Below are positions 40,181-53,870 of a DNA stretch of 64,000 bases, in pieces. The position numbers and the translations under genes were made by a program. Under the pieces are notes generated by a model, which saw only the letters and a list, made by a program, of their open reading frames with translations, was not told where the DNA came from and ran no database searches. Each line of letters begins with the position of its first letter. Within the stretch, counting starts at the first letter, position 1. This stretch comes from Calliopsis andreniformis. Lineage: Eukaryota; Arthropoda; Insecta; Hymenoptera; Andrenidae. Location of the stretch: assembly GCF_051401765.1 (NCBI RefSeq), contig NW_027480423.1, positions 1-64,000 of the forward strand, written 5' to 3'.

Positions 40181-40790
40181 ATGACTGTCGCTTTCACACT
40201 GGTTGCAATTATTCGTGTCATACGGTGGAAAAACTGTTGTATTTTTAATGTATTTTATGCTTCGGGCGTTCACTTCTAAGGCCCTAACTATTCGATCTGG
40301 TGGAGCAACGCCCTAGAGTGAAGCCTAGGATGCCCGGAACGTAAAAATGACCATAAATTTCACACTGGTTGCAATTATTCGTTTTATACGACGGAAAAAC
40401 TGATGTATTTATTTTGTATTTTATGCTTCTGGCGTCGACTTGTAAGGCCGTAGCTATTCGATGTGGTGGAGCAACGACCTAGTGTGACGCCTGGGTTGCC
40501 CCGAACGTAGAAATGACCATTACTTTCACAATGTTTGCAATTATTCATTTTATACGATGGAAAAACTGTTGTACTTATATTGTATTTTATTCTTCTGGCG
40601 TTGACTTCTAAGGCCCTAACTATTCAATCTGGTGGAACAACGCCCTAGAGTGAAACCTCGGTTGCCCGGAACGTAGAAATGACCATAACTTTCACACTGG
40701 ATGCAATTATTCGTTTTATACGATGGAGAAGCTGTTGTATTTATATCGCATTTTATTCTTCTGGCGTTGACTTCTTAGGCCCAAACTATT
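40181..40790 (-). repeat. 12-monomer-spaced block, copy 1
   Basis: ATGACTGTCGCTTTCACACTG at 40181 recurs at 42173, and following monomers (GTCATACGGTGG, GTAAAAATGACCATAAA, CGACCTAGTGTGACGCC) follow in the same order. The offset, 1,992 bp, is exactly 12 monomers. Confidence 0.85.
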
Positions 40791-42172
40791 CGATGTGGTG
40801 AAGCAACGCCCTAGAGTAAAGCCTAGATTGCCCAGAAAGCAGAAATGACTGTTACTTTCGCACTGGTTGCAATTATTCCCGTTATACGATGGAAAACCTG
40901 TTGTATTTATATTGTATTTTATTCTTCTGGCGATGATTTCTTAGGCCCTAACTATTCGATCTGGTGGAGCATCGCCATAGAGTCACGCCTATGTTTCCCG
41001 GAACGTAGAGATGAACATATCTTTCACACTGGTTGCAATTACTCGTTCTATACGATGGAAATGCTGTTGTATTTATATTGTATTTTATGCTCCTGGTGTT
41101 TACTTCTTAGGCCCTAACTATTCCATCTGGTGGAGCGGCGACCTAGAGTGAAACCTAGGTTGCCCGGAATGTATAAATGACCATTACCCTCACACTTGTT
41201 GCAATTATTCCTGTTATACTATGGAAAAACTGATGTGCTTTTATTGTACTTTATGCTTCAGGCGTTCACTTCTAAGGCCGTAGCTACTCGATGTGGTGGA
41301 GCAACGCCCTAGAGTGGTGCCTAGGTTGCCCGTAACGTAGAAATGACCATTACTTTCAGACTGTTTGCAATTATTCATTTCATACGATTGAAAAAGTGAT
41401 GTATTTAGATAGTGTTTTATGCTTCTGGCGTTTACTTCTAAGACCGTAGCTATTCGATGTGGTGGAGCAATGCCCTCGAGTGAAGCCTAGGGCGCCCGGA
41501 ATGTAGAAATGACCATTACTTTCTCAGTGGTTGCAATTATTCGTTTTATACGATGGAAAAGCTGTTGTATTTATATCGTATTTTATGCTTCTGGCGTTGA
41601 CTTCTTAGGCGCTAACTATTCGAGCTGGTGGAGCAACGCCACAGAGTGAAACCAAGGTTGCCCGGAACGCAGAAATGACCATTACTTTCACACTGGTTGC
41701 AATTATTCCTGTTATACGATGGAAAAACTGTTGTATTTTTATTGTATTTTATAATTCTGGCGTTGAATTCTAGGTCCCTAGCTATTCGATCTGGTGTAGC
41801 TACGCCCTAGATTGAAGCCTAGGTTGCCCGGAACGTAGAAATGACCATTACTTTCACACTGTTTGCAAATATACATTATATACGATGAAAAAGCTGTTGT
41901 ATTTATATTGTATTTTATGCTTCTGGCGTTGACTTCTTACGCCCTAACTATTCGATCTGGTGTAGCTACGCCCTAGAGTGAAGCCTAGGTTGCCCGGAAC
42001 GTAGAAATGACCATTACTTTCACACTGCTTGCAAATATACATTATATACGATGAAAAAGCTGTTGTATTTATATTGTATTTTATGCTTCTGGCGTTGACT
42101 TCTTAGGACCTAACTTTTCGATCTGGTGGAACAACGCTCTAGATTAAAGCCTAGGTTGCCCGGAACGTAGAA

Positions 42173-42782
42173 ATGACTGTCGCTTTCACACTGGTTGCAA
42201 TTATTCGTGTCATACGGTGGAAAAAATGTTGTATTTTTAATGTATTTTATGCTTCGGGCGTTCACTTCTAAAGCCCTAACTATTCGATCTGTTGGAGCAA
42301 CGCCCTAGAGTGAAGCCTAGGATGCCCGGAACGTAAAAATGACCATAAATTTCACACTGGTTGCAATTATTCGTTTTATACGACGGAAAAACTGATGTAT
42401 TTATTTTGTATTTTATGCTTCTGGCGCCGACTTGTAAGGCCGTAGCTATTCGATGTGGTGGAGCAACGACCTAGTGTGACGCCTGGGTTGCCCAGAACGT
42501 AGAAATGACCATTACTTTCACAATGTTTGCAATTATTCATTTTATACGATGGAAAAACTGTTGTACTTATATTGTATTTTATTCTTCTGGCGTTGACTTC
42601 TAAGGGCCTAACTATTCAATCTGGTGGAACAACGCCCTAGAGTGAAACCTCGGTTGCCAGGAACGTAGAAATGACCATAACTTTCACACTGGATGCAATT
42701 ATTCGTTTTATACGATGGAGAAGCTGTTGTATTTATATCGCATTTTATTCTTCTGGCGTTGACTTCTTAGGCCCTAAATATT
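42173..42782 (-). repeat. 12-monomer-spaced block, copy 2
   Basis: Copy of 40181-40790 with a handful of substitutions. It stops matching near 42780, where the next monomer differs. Confidence 0.85.
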
Positions 42783-43785
42783 CGATCTGGTGGAGCAACG
42801 CCCTCGAGTGAAGCATAGGCTGCCCGGAACGTAGAAATGACCATTACCTTCACAGTAGATGCAATTATTCCTGTTATACGATGGAAAAACTGTGGTATTT
42901 TTGTTGCACTAAATGCTTCTGGCGTTGACTTCTAAGGCCCTATCTATTCGATCTGGCGGAGCCACGCCCTAGAGTGAAGCCTAGGTTACCCGGAACGTAG
43001 AAATGACCAGTACTTTCACACTGGTTGTAGTTACGCCTGTTATACGGTGGAAAAACTGTTGCGTTTTTATTGTATTTTATGCCTCCGGCGTTCGAATTCT
43101 AGGTCACTAGCTATTCGATCTCGAGTAGCAACGCCCTAGAGTGTAGCCTAGGTAGCCCGGAGCGCAGAAATGGCCACTACCTTCACACTGTTTGCAATTA
43201 TTCCTGTTATACGATGGAAAAACTGTTGTATTTATATTGTATTTTATGCTTCTGGCATTGAATTCTAAGGCCCTAGCGATTCGATCTGGAGGAGCAACGC
43301 CCTAGAGTGAAGCCTAGGTTGCCCGGAGCGTAGAAATGACCATTACTTTCACACTGTTTGCAATTATTCATTTGATACGATGGAAGAGCAGTTGTATTTA
43401 TATTGTATTTTATGCTTCTGGCGTTGACTTCTAAGGCCGTAGCTATTCGATGTGGTGGAGCAACGCCCTAGAGTGAAGCCTAGGTAGCCCGGATCGTAGA
43501 AATGACCATCATCTTCACATTGTTTGCAATTATTCAGTTTATACAATGGAAAAGCTGTTGTATTTATATTGTATTTTATGCTTCTGGCGTTGACTTCTAA
43601 GGCCGTAGCTATTCGATGTGGTGGAGAAACGCCCTAGAGTGAAGCCTAGGTTGCCCAGAACGTAGAAACGAGCATTACTTTCACACTGGTTGTAATTATT
43701 CCTGTTATACGATGGAAAAGCTGTTGTATTTTTATTGTATTTCATGCTTCTGGCTTTGACTTCTAAGGCCGTAGCTGTTCGATGT

Positions 43786-43792
43786 GGGGGGG
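43786..43792 (+). repeat. G-run of 7 within a monomer
   Basis: GATGT followed by seven G and CAACGCC, where the usual monomer reads GTGGTGGAGCAACGCC. The same monomer type recurs with G runs of 7, 8 and 11. Confidence 0.9.
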
Positions 43793-44199
43793 CAACGCCA
43801 TAGAGTGAAGCCTAGGTTGCCCGGAACGTAGAAACGACAATTACTTTCACTCTGGTTGCAATCATTCCTGTTATTCGATGGAAAAGCTGTTGTATTTATA
43901 TTGTATTTTATGCTTCTGGCGTTGACTTCTAAGTCCCTAGCTATTCGATCTGGTGGAGATACGCCCTAGAGTGAAGCCTAGGTTGCACGGAACGTAGAAA
44001 TGACCATTACTTTCACACTGCTTGCAATTATTCCTGTTATACAATGGAAAAACTGTTGCATTTTTATTGCATTTTATGCATCAGGCGTTGAATTCTAAGT
44101 CCTTAGCTATTCGATCTGGTGGAGCAACGCCCTAGAGCGGTGCATAGGTTGCCCGGAACGTAGAAATGACCATCATCTTCACACTGTTTGCAATTATTC

Positions 44200-45250
44200 A
44201 TTTTATACGATGGAAAAGCTGTTGCATTTATATTGTATTTTATGCTTCTGGCGTTGACTTCTAAGGCCCTAACTATTCGATCTGGTGGAGCAACGCTCTA
44301 GAGTGAAGCCTAGGTTGTTCGGAATGTAGAAATGCCCATAACTTTCACACTGGTTGCAATTATTCATGTTATACGATGGAAAATCTGTTGTATTTATTTC
44401 GTACTTTATGCTTCTGGCGTTGACTTCTAAGGCCCTAACCCTTCGATCTGGAGGAAAAATGCCTCAGAGTTATGTCTTGGATGCCTGAAACGTCGAAATG
44501 GTCATTACTTTCACACTGGTTGCAATTATTCATGCTATACGATGGAAAAACTGCTGCATTTCTAATGTACTTTATACTTCTGGCGTTGAAGTCTAAGGCC
44601 CTCACTCTTCGATCTGATGGAGCAACGCCCTAGGGTGAAGCCGAGGTTGCCCGGAACGTAGAAATGACCATCACCTTCACTCTGGTTGCAATTACTCCTG
44701 TTATACGACGGAAAAACTGCTGTATTTTTATTGCATTTTATGCTTCTGGCGTTGACTTCTAAGGCCGTCGCTATTCGATGTGGTGGAGTAACGCCCTAGA
44801 GTGAAGGCTAGGTTGCCCGGAACGTAGATATGACCATCACTTTCACACTGTTTGCAATTATTCATTTTATACGATGGAAAAGCTGTTGTATTTATATTGT
44901 ATTTTATGCTTCTGGCGTTGAATTCTAAGGCCCTAGCTATTCGATCTGGTGGAGCAACGCCCTAGAGTGAAGCCTAGGTTGCCCGGAACGTAGAAATGAC
45001 CATTACTTTCTTACTGTATGCAATTATTCATTTAATACGATGGAAGAGCTGTTGTATTTATATTGTATTTTATGCTTCTGGCGTTGACTTCTAAGGCCGT
45101 AGATATTAGATGTGCTGGAGCAACGCCCTAGAGTGACGCCTAGGTTGTACGGAACGTAGAAATGACCATCATCTTCACTCTGGTTGCAATTATTCCTGTT
45201 ATACGATGGAAAAACTGCTGTATTTTTATTGCATTTTATGCTTCGCGCGT
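44200..45250 (-). repeat. 1,992-bp-spaced block in homogeneous minus array, copy 1
   Basis: The marker GCATTTCTAATGTACTTTAT lies at 44556 here and at 46548 in the second copy. Between 44200 and 45250 the copies agree apart from a few substitutions. They part where this copy reads TTCTAAGGCCGTAGC with GGAGAAACGCC and the other reads TTCTGAGGCCGTAGC with GGAGCAACGCC. Confidence 0.83.
44870..45035 (-). repeat. Representative satellite monomer (166 bp)
   Basis: Given as a reference unit. It starts at TACGATGG and runs through an A/T-rich third (about positions 10-40) and a G/C-richer middle. It contains the GGCGTTG/CAACGCC inverted repeat (44914-44920 and 44955-44961) and the CCTAG/CTAGG inverted repeat (44961-44965 and 44974-44978). 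It ends in the segment that on the other strand reads GTGTGAAAG and GCAA. Hand count gives about 41% G+C for the typical sequence. 166 is not a multiple of three, so any reading frame shifts from monomer to monomer. Confidence 0.9.
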
Positions 45251-45445
45251 TGACTTCTAAGGCCGTAGCTATTCGATGTGGTGGAGAAACGCCCTAGAGT
45301 GAAGCCTAGGTTGCCCAGAACGTAGAAACGAGCATTACTTTCACACTGGTTGTAATTATTCCTGTTATACGATGGAAAAGCTGTTGTATTTTTAATGTAT
45401 TTCATGCTTCTGGCTTTGACTTCTAAGGCCGTAGCTGTTCGATGT

Positions 45446-45452
45446 GGGGGGG
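45446..45452 (+). repeat. G-run of 7 within a monomer, second copy
   Basis: Same monomer context (GTAGCTGTTCGATGT before it) as at 43786, same run length. Confidence 0.9.
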
Positions 45453-46191
45453 CAACGCCATAGAGTGAAGCCTAGGTTGCCCGGAACGTAGAAACGACAA
45501 TTACTTTCACTCTGGTTGCAATTATTCCTGTTATACGATGGAAAAACTGCTGTATTTTTATTGCATTTTATGCTTCGCGCGTTGACTTCTGAGGCCGTAG
45601 CTATTCGATGTGGTGGAGCAACGCCCTAGAGTGAAGCCTAGGTAGCCCGGAACGTAGAAATGACCATCATCTTCACACTGTTTGCAATTATTCATTTTAT
45701 ACGATGGAAAAGCTGTTGTATTTATATTGTATTTTATGCTTCTGGCGTTGAATTCTAAGGCCCTAGCTATTCGATCTGGTGGAGCAACGCCCTAGAGTGA
45801 AGCCTAGGTTGCCCGGAACGTAGAAATGACCATTACATTCATACTGTATGCAATTATTCATTTAATACGATGGAAGAGCTGTTGTATTTATATTGTATTT
45901 TATGCTTCTGGCGTTGACTTCTAAGGCCGTAGATATTAGATGTGCTGGAGCAACGCCCTAGTGTGACGCCTAGGTTGTACGGAACGTAGAAATGACCATC
46001 ATCTTCACTCTGGTTGCAATTATTCCTGTTATACGATGGAAAAACTGCTGTATTTTTATTGCATTTTATGCTTCGCGCGTTGACTTCTGAGGCCGTAGCT
46101 ATTCGATGTGGTGGAGCAACGCCCTAGAGTGAAGCCTAGGTAGCCCGGAACGTAGAAATGACCATCATCTTCACACTGTTTGCAATTATTC

Positions 46192-47240
46192 ATTTTATAC
46201 GATGGAAAAGCTGTTGTATTTATATTGTATTTTATGCTTCTGGCGTTGACTTCTAAGGCCCTAACTATTCGATCTGGTGGAGCAACGCTCTAGAGTGAAG
46301 CCTAGGTTGTTCGGAATGTAGAAATGCCCATAACTTTCAGACTGGTTGCAATTATTCATGTTATACGATGGAAAATCTGTTGTATTTATTTCGTACTTTA
46401 TGCTTCTGGCGTTGACTTCTAAGGCCCTAACCCTTCGATCTGGAGGAAAAATGCCTCAGAGTTATGTCTTGGATGCCTGAAACGTCGAAATGGTCATTAC
46501 TTTCACACTGGTTGCAATTATTCATGCTATACGATGGAAAAACTGCTGCATTTCTAATGTACTTTATGCTTCTGGCGTTGAAGTCTAAGGCCCTCACTCT
46601 TCGATCTGGTGGAGCAACGCCCTAGGGTGAAGCCGAGGTTGCCCGGAACGTAGAAATGACCATCACCTTCACTCTGGTTGCAATTACTCCTGTTATACGA
46701 CGGAAAAACTGCTGTATTTTTATTGCATTTTATGCTTCTGGCGTTGACTTCTAAGGCCGTCGCTATTCGATGTGGTGGAGTAACGCCCTAGAGTGAAGGC
46801 TAGGTTGCCCGGAACGTAGAAATGACCATCACTTTCACACTGTTTGCAATTATTCATTTTATACGATGGAAAAGCTGTTGTATTTATATTGTATTTTATG
46901 CTTCTGGCGTTGAATTCTAAGGCCCTAGCTATTCGATCTGGTGGAGCAACGCCCTAGAGTGAAGCCTAGGTTGCCCGGAACGTAGAAATGACCATTACTT
47001 TCTTACTGTATGCAATTATTCATTTAATACGATGGAAGAGCTGTTGTATTTATATTGTATTTTATGCTTCTGGCGTTGACTTCTAAGGCCGTAGATATTA
47101 GATGTGCTGGAGCAACGCCCTAGAGTGACGCCTAGGTTGTACGGAACGTAGAAATGACCATCATCTTCACTCTGGTTGCAATTATTCCTGTTATACGATG
47201 GAAAAACTGCTGTATTTTTATTGCATTTTATGCTTCGCGC
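46192..47240 (-). repeat. 1,992-bp-spaced block in homogeneous minus array, copy 2
   Basis: Second copy of 44200-45250, 12 monomers downstream. The next marker copy follows after only seven monomers (47710). Confidence 0.83.
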
Positions 47241-48599
47241 GTTGACTTCTGAGGCCGTAGCTATTCGATGTGGTGGAGCAACGCCCTAGAGTGAAGCCTA
47301 GGTAGCCCGGAACGTAGAAATGACCATCATCTTCACACTGTTTGCAATTATTCATTTTATACGATGGAAAAGCTGTTGTATTTATATTGTATTTTATGCT
47401 TCTGGCGTTGACTTCTAAGGCCCTAACTATTCGATCTGGTGGAGCAACGCTCTAGAGTGAAGCCTAGGTTGTTCGGAATGTAGAAATGCCCATAACTTTC
47501 ACACTGGTTGCAATTATTCATGTTATACGATGGAAAAACTGTTGTATTTATTTCGTACTTTATGCTTCTGGCGTTGACTTCTAAGGCCCTAACTCTTCGA
47601 TCTGGAGGAAAAATGCCTCAGAGTTATGTCTTGGATGCCCGAAACGTCGAAATGGTCATTACTTTCACACTGGTTGCAATTATTCATGCTATACGATGGA
47701 AAAACTGCTGCATTTCTAATGTACTTTATGCTTCTGGCGTTGACGTCTAAGGCCCTCACTCTTCGATCTGGTGGAGCAACGCCCTAGGGTGAAGCCGAGG
47801 TTGCCCGGAACGTAGAAGTGACCATAACTTTCACACTGGTTGCAATTATACTTTTTATGCGATGGAAAAACTGTTGTATTTATTTTGTATTTTATGAATC
47901 TAACGTTGACTTCTTAGGCCCTAACTATACGCTCTGGTTGACCAACGCCCTAGAGTGAAGGCTAGGCTTCCCGGAACATAGAAACGACCATGACTTTCAC
48001 ACTGTTTGCAATTATTCATTTTATACGATGGAAAAGCTGTTGTATTTATATTGTATTTTATGCTTCTGGCGTTGAATTCTAAGGCCCTAGCTATTCGATC
48101 TGGTCGAGCAACGCCCTAGAGTGAAGCCTAGGTTGCCCGGAACGTAGAAATGACCATTACTTTCTTACTGTATGCAATTATTCATTTAATACGATGGAAG
48201 AGCTGTTGTATTTATATTGTATTTTATGCTTCTGGCGTTGACTTCTAAGGCCGTAGATATTAGATGTGCTGGAGCAACGCCCTAGAGTGACGCCTAGGTT
48301 GTACGGAACGTAGAAATGACCATCATCTTCACTCTGGTTGCAATTATTCCTGTTATACGATGGAAAAACTGCTGTATTTTTATTGCATTTTATGCTTCGC
48401 GCGTTGACTTCTAAGGCCGTAGCTATTCGATGTGGTGGAGAAACGCCCTAGAGTGAAGCCTAGGTTGCCCAGAACGTAGAAACGAGCATTACTTTCACAC
48501 TGGTTGTAATTATTCCTGTTATACGATGGAAAAGCTGTTGTATTTTTAATGTATTTCATGCTTCTGGATTTGACTTCTAAGGCCGTAGCTGTTCGATGT

Positions 48600-48607
48600 G
48601 GGGGGGG
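48600..48607 (+). repeat. G-run of 8 within a monomer, third copy
   Basis: Same monomer type with one extra G. Here the spacing between flanking markers (47710 to 49703) is 1,993 instead of 1,992. Confidence 0.9.
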
Positions 48608-49249
48608 CAACGCCATAGAGTGAAGCCTAGGTTGCCCGGAACGTAGAAACGACAATTACTTTCACTCTGGTTGCAATCATTCCTGTTATTCGATGGAAAA
48701 GCTGTTGTATTTATATTGTATTTTATGCTTCTGGCGTTGACTTCTAAGTCCTTAGCTATTCGATCTGGTGGAGCAACGCCCTAGAGCGGTGCATAGGTTG
48801 CCCGGAACGTAGAAATGACAATCACTTTCACACTGTTTGCAATTATTCATTTTATACGATGGAAAAGCTGTTGTATTTATATTGTATTTTATGCTTCTGG
48901 CGTTGAATTCTAAGGCCCTAGCTATTCGATCTGGTGGAGCAACGCCCTAGAGTGAAGCCTAGGTTGCCCGGAACGTAGAAATGACCATTACATTCATACT
49001 GTATGCAATTATTCATTTAATACGATGGAAGAGCTGTTGTATTTATATTGTATTTTATGCTTCTGGCGTTGACTTCTAAGGCCGTAGATATTAGATGTGC
49101 TGGAGCAACGCCCTAGTGTGACGCCTAGGTTGTACGGAACGTAGAAATGACCATCATCTTCACTCTGGTTGCAATTATTCCTGTTATACGATGGAAAAAC
49201 TGCTGTATTTTTATTGCATTTTATGCTTCGCGCGTTGACTTCTGAGGCC

Positions 49250-52200
49250 GTAGCTATTCGATGTGGTGGAGCAACGCCCTAGAGTGAAGCCTAGGTAGCC
49301 CGGAACGTAGAAATGACCATCATCTTCACACTGTTTGCAATTATTCATTTTATACGATGGAAAAGCTGTTGTATTTATATTGTATTTTATGCTTCTGGCG
49401 TTGACTTCTAAGGCCCTAACTATTCGATCTGGTGGAGCAACGCTCTAGAGTGAAGCCTAGGTTGTTCGGAATGTAGAAATGCCCATAACTTTCACACTGG
49501 TTGCAATTATTCATGTTATACGATGGAAAAACTGTTGTATTTATTTCGTACTTTATGCTTCTGGCGTTGACTTCTAAGGCCCTAACTCTTCGATCTGGAG
49601 GAAAAATGCCTCAGAGTTATGTCTTGGATGCCCGAAACGTCGAAATGGTCATTACTTTCACACTGGTTGCAATTATTCATGCTATACGATGGAAAAACTG
49701 CTGCATTTCTAATGTACTTTATGCTTCTGGCGTTGACGTCTAAGGCCCTCACTCTTCGATCTGGTGGAGCAACGCCCTAGGGTGAAGCCGAGGTTGCCCG
49801 GAACGTAGAAGTGACCATAACTTTCACACTGGTTGCAATTATACTTTTTATGCGATGGAAAAACTGTTGTATTTATTTTGTATTTTATGAATCTAACGTT
49901 GACTTCTTAGGCCCTAACTATACGCTCTGGTTGACCAACGCCCTAGAGTGAAGCCTAGGTTGCCCGGAACGTAGAAATGATCATCACCTTCACTCTGGTT
50001 GCAATTACTCCTGTTATACGACGGAAAAACTGCTGTATTTTTATTGCATTTTATGCTTCTGGCGTTGACTTCTAAGGCCGTAGCTATTCGATGTGGTGGA
50101 GTAACGCCCTAGAGTGAAGGCTAGGCTTCCCGGAACATAGAAACGACCATGACTTTCACACTGTTTGCAATTATTCATTTTATACGATGGAAAAGCTGTT
50201 GTATTTATATTGTATTTTACGCTTCTGGCGTTGAATTCTAAGGCCCTAGCTATTCGATCTGGTGGAGCAACGCCCCAGACTGAAGCCTAGGTTGCCCGGA
50301 ACGTAGAAATGACCATTACTTTCACACTGTTTGCAATTATTCATTTTATACGATTGAAAAGCTGTTGTATTTATATTGTATTTTATGCTTCTGGCGTTGA
50401 CTTCTTAGGCCGTAGCTATTAGATGTGGTGGGGCAACGCGCTAGAGTGACGCCTAGGTTGCACGGATCGTAGAAATCATCATTATTTTCACACTGCTTGC
50501 AATTATTCCTGTTTTACAATGGAAAAACTGTTGCATTTTTATTGTATTTTATGCATCTGGCGTTGAATTCTAAGTCCCTAGCTATTCGATCTGGTGGAGC
50601 AACGCCCTAGGGAGGAGCCTAGGTTGCCCGGAACGTAGAAATGACGATCACTTTCACACTGTTTGCAATTATTCATTTTATACGATGAAAGAGCTGTTGT
50701 ATTTATATTGTATTTTATGCTTCTGGCGTTGACTTCTAAGTCCCTAGCTATTCGATCTGGTGGAGATACGCCCTAGAGTGAAGCCTAGGTTGCACGGAAC
50801 GTAGAAATGACCATTACTTTCACACTGCTTGCAATTATTCCTGTTATACAATGGAAAAACTGTTGCATTTTTATTGTATTTTATGCATCAGGCGTTGAAT
50901 TCTAAGTCCCTAGCTATTCGATCTGGTGGAGCAACGCCCTAGAGCGGTGCATAGGTTGCCCGGAACGTAGAAATGACCATCACTTTCACACTGTTTGCAA
51001 TTATTCATTTTATACGATGGAAAAGCTGTTGTATTTATATTGTATTTTATGCTTCTGGCGTTGAATTCTAAGGCCCTAGCTATTCGATCTGGTGGAGCAA
51101 CGCCCTAGAGTGAAGCCTAGGTTGCCCGGAACGTAGAAATGACCATTACTTTCATACTGTATGCAATTATTCATTTAATACGATGGAAGAGCTGTTGTAT
51201 TTATATTGTGTTTTATGCTTCTGGCGTTGACTTCTAAGGCCGTAGATATTAGATGTGCTGGAGCAACGCCCTAGTGTGACGCCTAGGTTGTACGGAACGT
51301 AGAAATGACCATCATCTTCACTCTGGTTGCAATTACTCCTGTTATACGATGGAAAAACTGCTGTATTTTTATTGCATTTTATGCTTCGCGCGTTGACTTC
51401 TGAGGCCGTAGCTATTCGATGTGGTGGAGCAACGCCCTAGAGTGAAGCCTAGGTAGCCCGGAACGTAGAAATGACCATCATCTTCACACTGTTTGCAATT
51501 ATTCATTTTATACGATGGAAAAGCTGTTGTATTTATATTGTATTTTATGCTTCTGGCGTTGACTTCTAAGGCCCTAACTATTCGATCTGGTGGAGCAACG
51601 CTCTAGAGTGAAGCCTAGGTTGTTCGGAATGTAGAAATGCCCATACCTTTCACACTGGTTGCAATTACTCATGTTATACGATGGAAAATCTGTTGTATTT
51701 ATTTCGTACTTTATGCTTCTGGCGTTGACTTCTAAGGCCCTAGCTCTTCGATCTGGAGGAAAAATGCCTCAGAGTTATGTCTTGGATGCCTGAAACGTCG
51801 AAATGGTCATTACTTTCACACTGGTTGCAATTATTCATGCTATACGATGGAAAAACTGCTGCATTTCTAATGTACTTTATGCTTCTGGCGTTGACGTCTA
51901 AGGCCCTCACTCTTCGATCTGGTGGAGCAACGCCCAAGGGTGAAGCCGAGGTTGCCCGGAACGTAGAAGTGACCATAACTTTCACACTGGTTGCAATTAT
52001 ACTTTTTATGCGATGGAAAAACTGTTGTATTTATCTTGTATTTTATGAATCTAACGTTGACTTCTTAGGCCCTAACTATACGCTCTGGTTGACCAACGCC
52101 CTAGAGTGAAGCCTAGGTTGCCCGGAACGTAGAAATGACCATCACCTTCACTCTGGTTGCAATTACTCCTGTTATACGACGGAAAAACTGCTGTATTTTT

Positions 52201-53870
52201 ATTGCATTTTATGCTTCTGGCGTTGACTTCCAAGGCCGTAGCTATTCGATGTGGTGGAGTAACGCCCTAGAGTGAAGGCTAGGTTGCCCGGAACGTAGAA
52301 ATGACCATCACTTTCACACTGTTTGCAATTATTCATTTTATACGATGGAAAAGCTGTTGTATTTATATTGTATTTTATGCTTCTGGCGTTGAATTCTAAG
52401 GCCCTAGCTATTCGATCTGGTGGAGCAACGCCCTAGAGTGAAGCCTAGGTTGCCCGGAACGTAGAAATGACCATTACTTTCTTACTGTATGCAATTATTC
52501 ATTTAATACGATGGAAGAGCTGTTGTATTTATATTGTATTTTATGCTTCTGGCGTTGACTTCTAAGGCCGTAGATATTAGATGTGCTGGAGCAACGCCCT
52601 AGAGTGACGCCTAGGTTGTACGGAACGTAGAAATGACCATCATCTTCACTCTGGTTGCAATTATTCCTGTTATACGATGGAAAAACTGCTGTATTTTTAT
52701 TGCATTTTATGCTTCGCGCGTTGACTTCTGAGGCCGTAGCTATTCGATGTGCTGGAGCAACGCCCTAGAGTGAAGCCTAGGTAGCCCGGAACGTAGAAAT
52801 GACCATCATCTTCACACTGTTTGCAATTATTCATTTTATACGATGGAAAAGCTGTTGTATTTATATTGTATTTTATGCTTCTGGCGTTGACTTCTAAGGC
52901 CCTAACTATTCGATCTGGTGGAGCAACGCTCTAGAGTGAAGCCTAGGTTGTTCGGAATGTAGAAATGCCCATAACTTTCACACTGGTTGCAATTATTCAT
53001 GTTATACGATGGAAAAACTGTTGTATTTATTTCGTACTTTATGCTTCTGGCGTTGACTTCTAAGGCCCTAACTCTTCGATCTGGAGGAAAAATGCCTCAG
53101 AGTTATGTCTTGGATGCCCGAAACGTCGAAATGGTCATTACTTTCACACTGGTTGCAATTATTCATGCTATACGATGGAAAAACTGCTGCATTTCTAATG
53201 TACTTTATGCTTCTGGCGTTGACGTCTAAGGCCCTCACTCTTCGATCTGGTGGAGCAACGCCCTAGGGTGAAGCCGAGGTTGCCCGGAACGTAGAAGTGA
53301 CCATAACTTTCACACTGGTTGCAATTATACTTTTTATGCGATGGAAAAACTGTTGTATTTATTTTGTATTTTATGAATCTAACGTTGACTTCTTAGGCCC
53401 TAACTATACGCTCTGGTTGACCAACGCCCTAGAGTGAAGCCTAGGTTGCCCGGAACGTAGAAATGACCATCACCTTCACTCTGGTTGCAATTACTCCTGT
53501 TATACGACGGAAAAACTGCTGTATTTTTATTGCATTTTATGCTTCTGGCGTTGACTTCTAAGGCCGTAGCTATTCGATGTGGTGGAGTAACGCCCTAGAG
53601 TGAAGGCTAGGTTTCCCGGAACGTAGAAACGACCATGACTTTCACACTGTTTGCAATTATTCATTCTATACGATGGAAAAGCTGTTGTATTTATATTGTA
53701 TTTTACGCTTCTGGCGTTGAATTCTAAGGCCCTAGCTATTCGATCTGGTGGAATAACGCCCCAGACTGAAGCCTAGGTTGCCCGGAACGTAGAAATGACC
53801 ATTACTTTCACACTGTTTGCAATTATTCATTTTATACGATGGAAGAGCTGTTGTATTTATATTGTATTTT
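49250..53870 (-). repeat. 10,130-bp-spaced duplication, left copy
   Basis: From about 49250 to 53870 the sequence recurs 10,130 bases later. The marker GCATTTCTAATG at 49703, 51861 and 53189 maps to 59833, 61991 and 63319. About a dozen substitutions were noticed in 4.1 kb, for example 52034, 52945 and 53483. 61 x 166 is 10,126; the extra 4 bp equal the excess length of the G run at 57565. The left border is gradual: agreement falls off below about 49000. Confidence 0.85.

Larger units (their letters stand above)
32388..43300 (-). repeat. Divergent minus-oriented monomers with local duplications
   Basis: Monomers keep the period but vary more than further right, and no long near-identical block spans the region. 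Duplications are short: neighbouring monomers copied (41791 and 41957; 38646 and 38812; 39768 and 39934) and blocks of several hundred bases reused at 2,820, 1,492 and 1,992 bp. One lineage has a 4-bp shortening (TTGTATATATTG), seen near 34103, 37756 and 39245. Confidence 0.8.
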
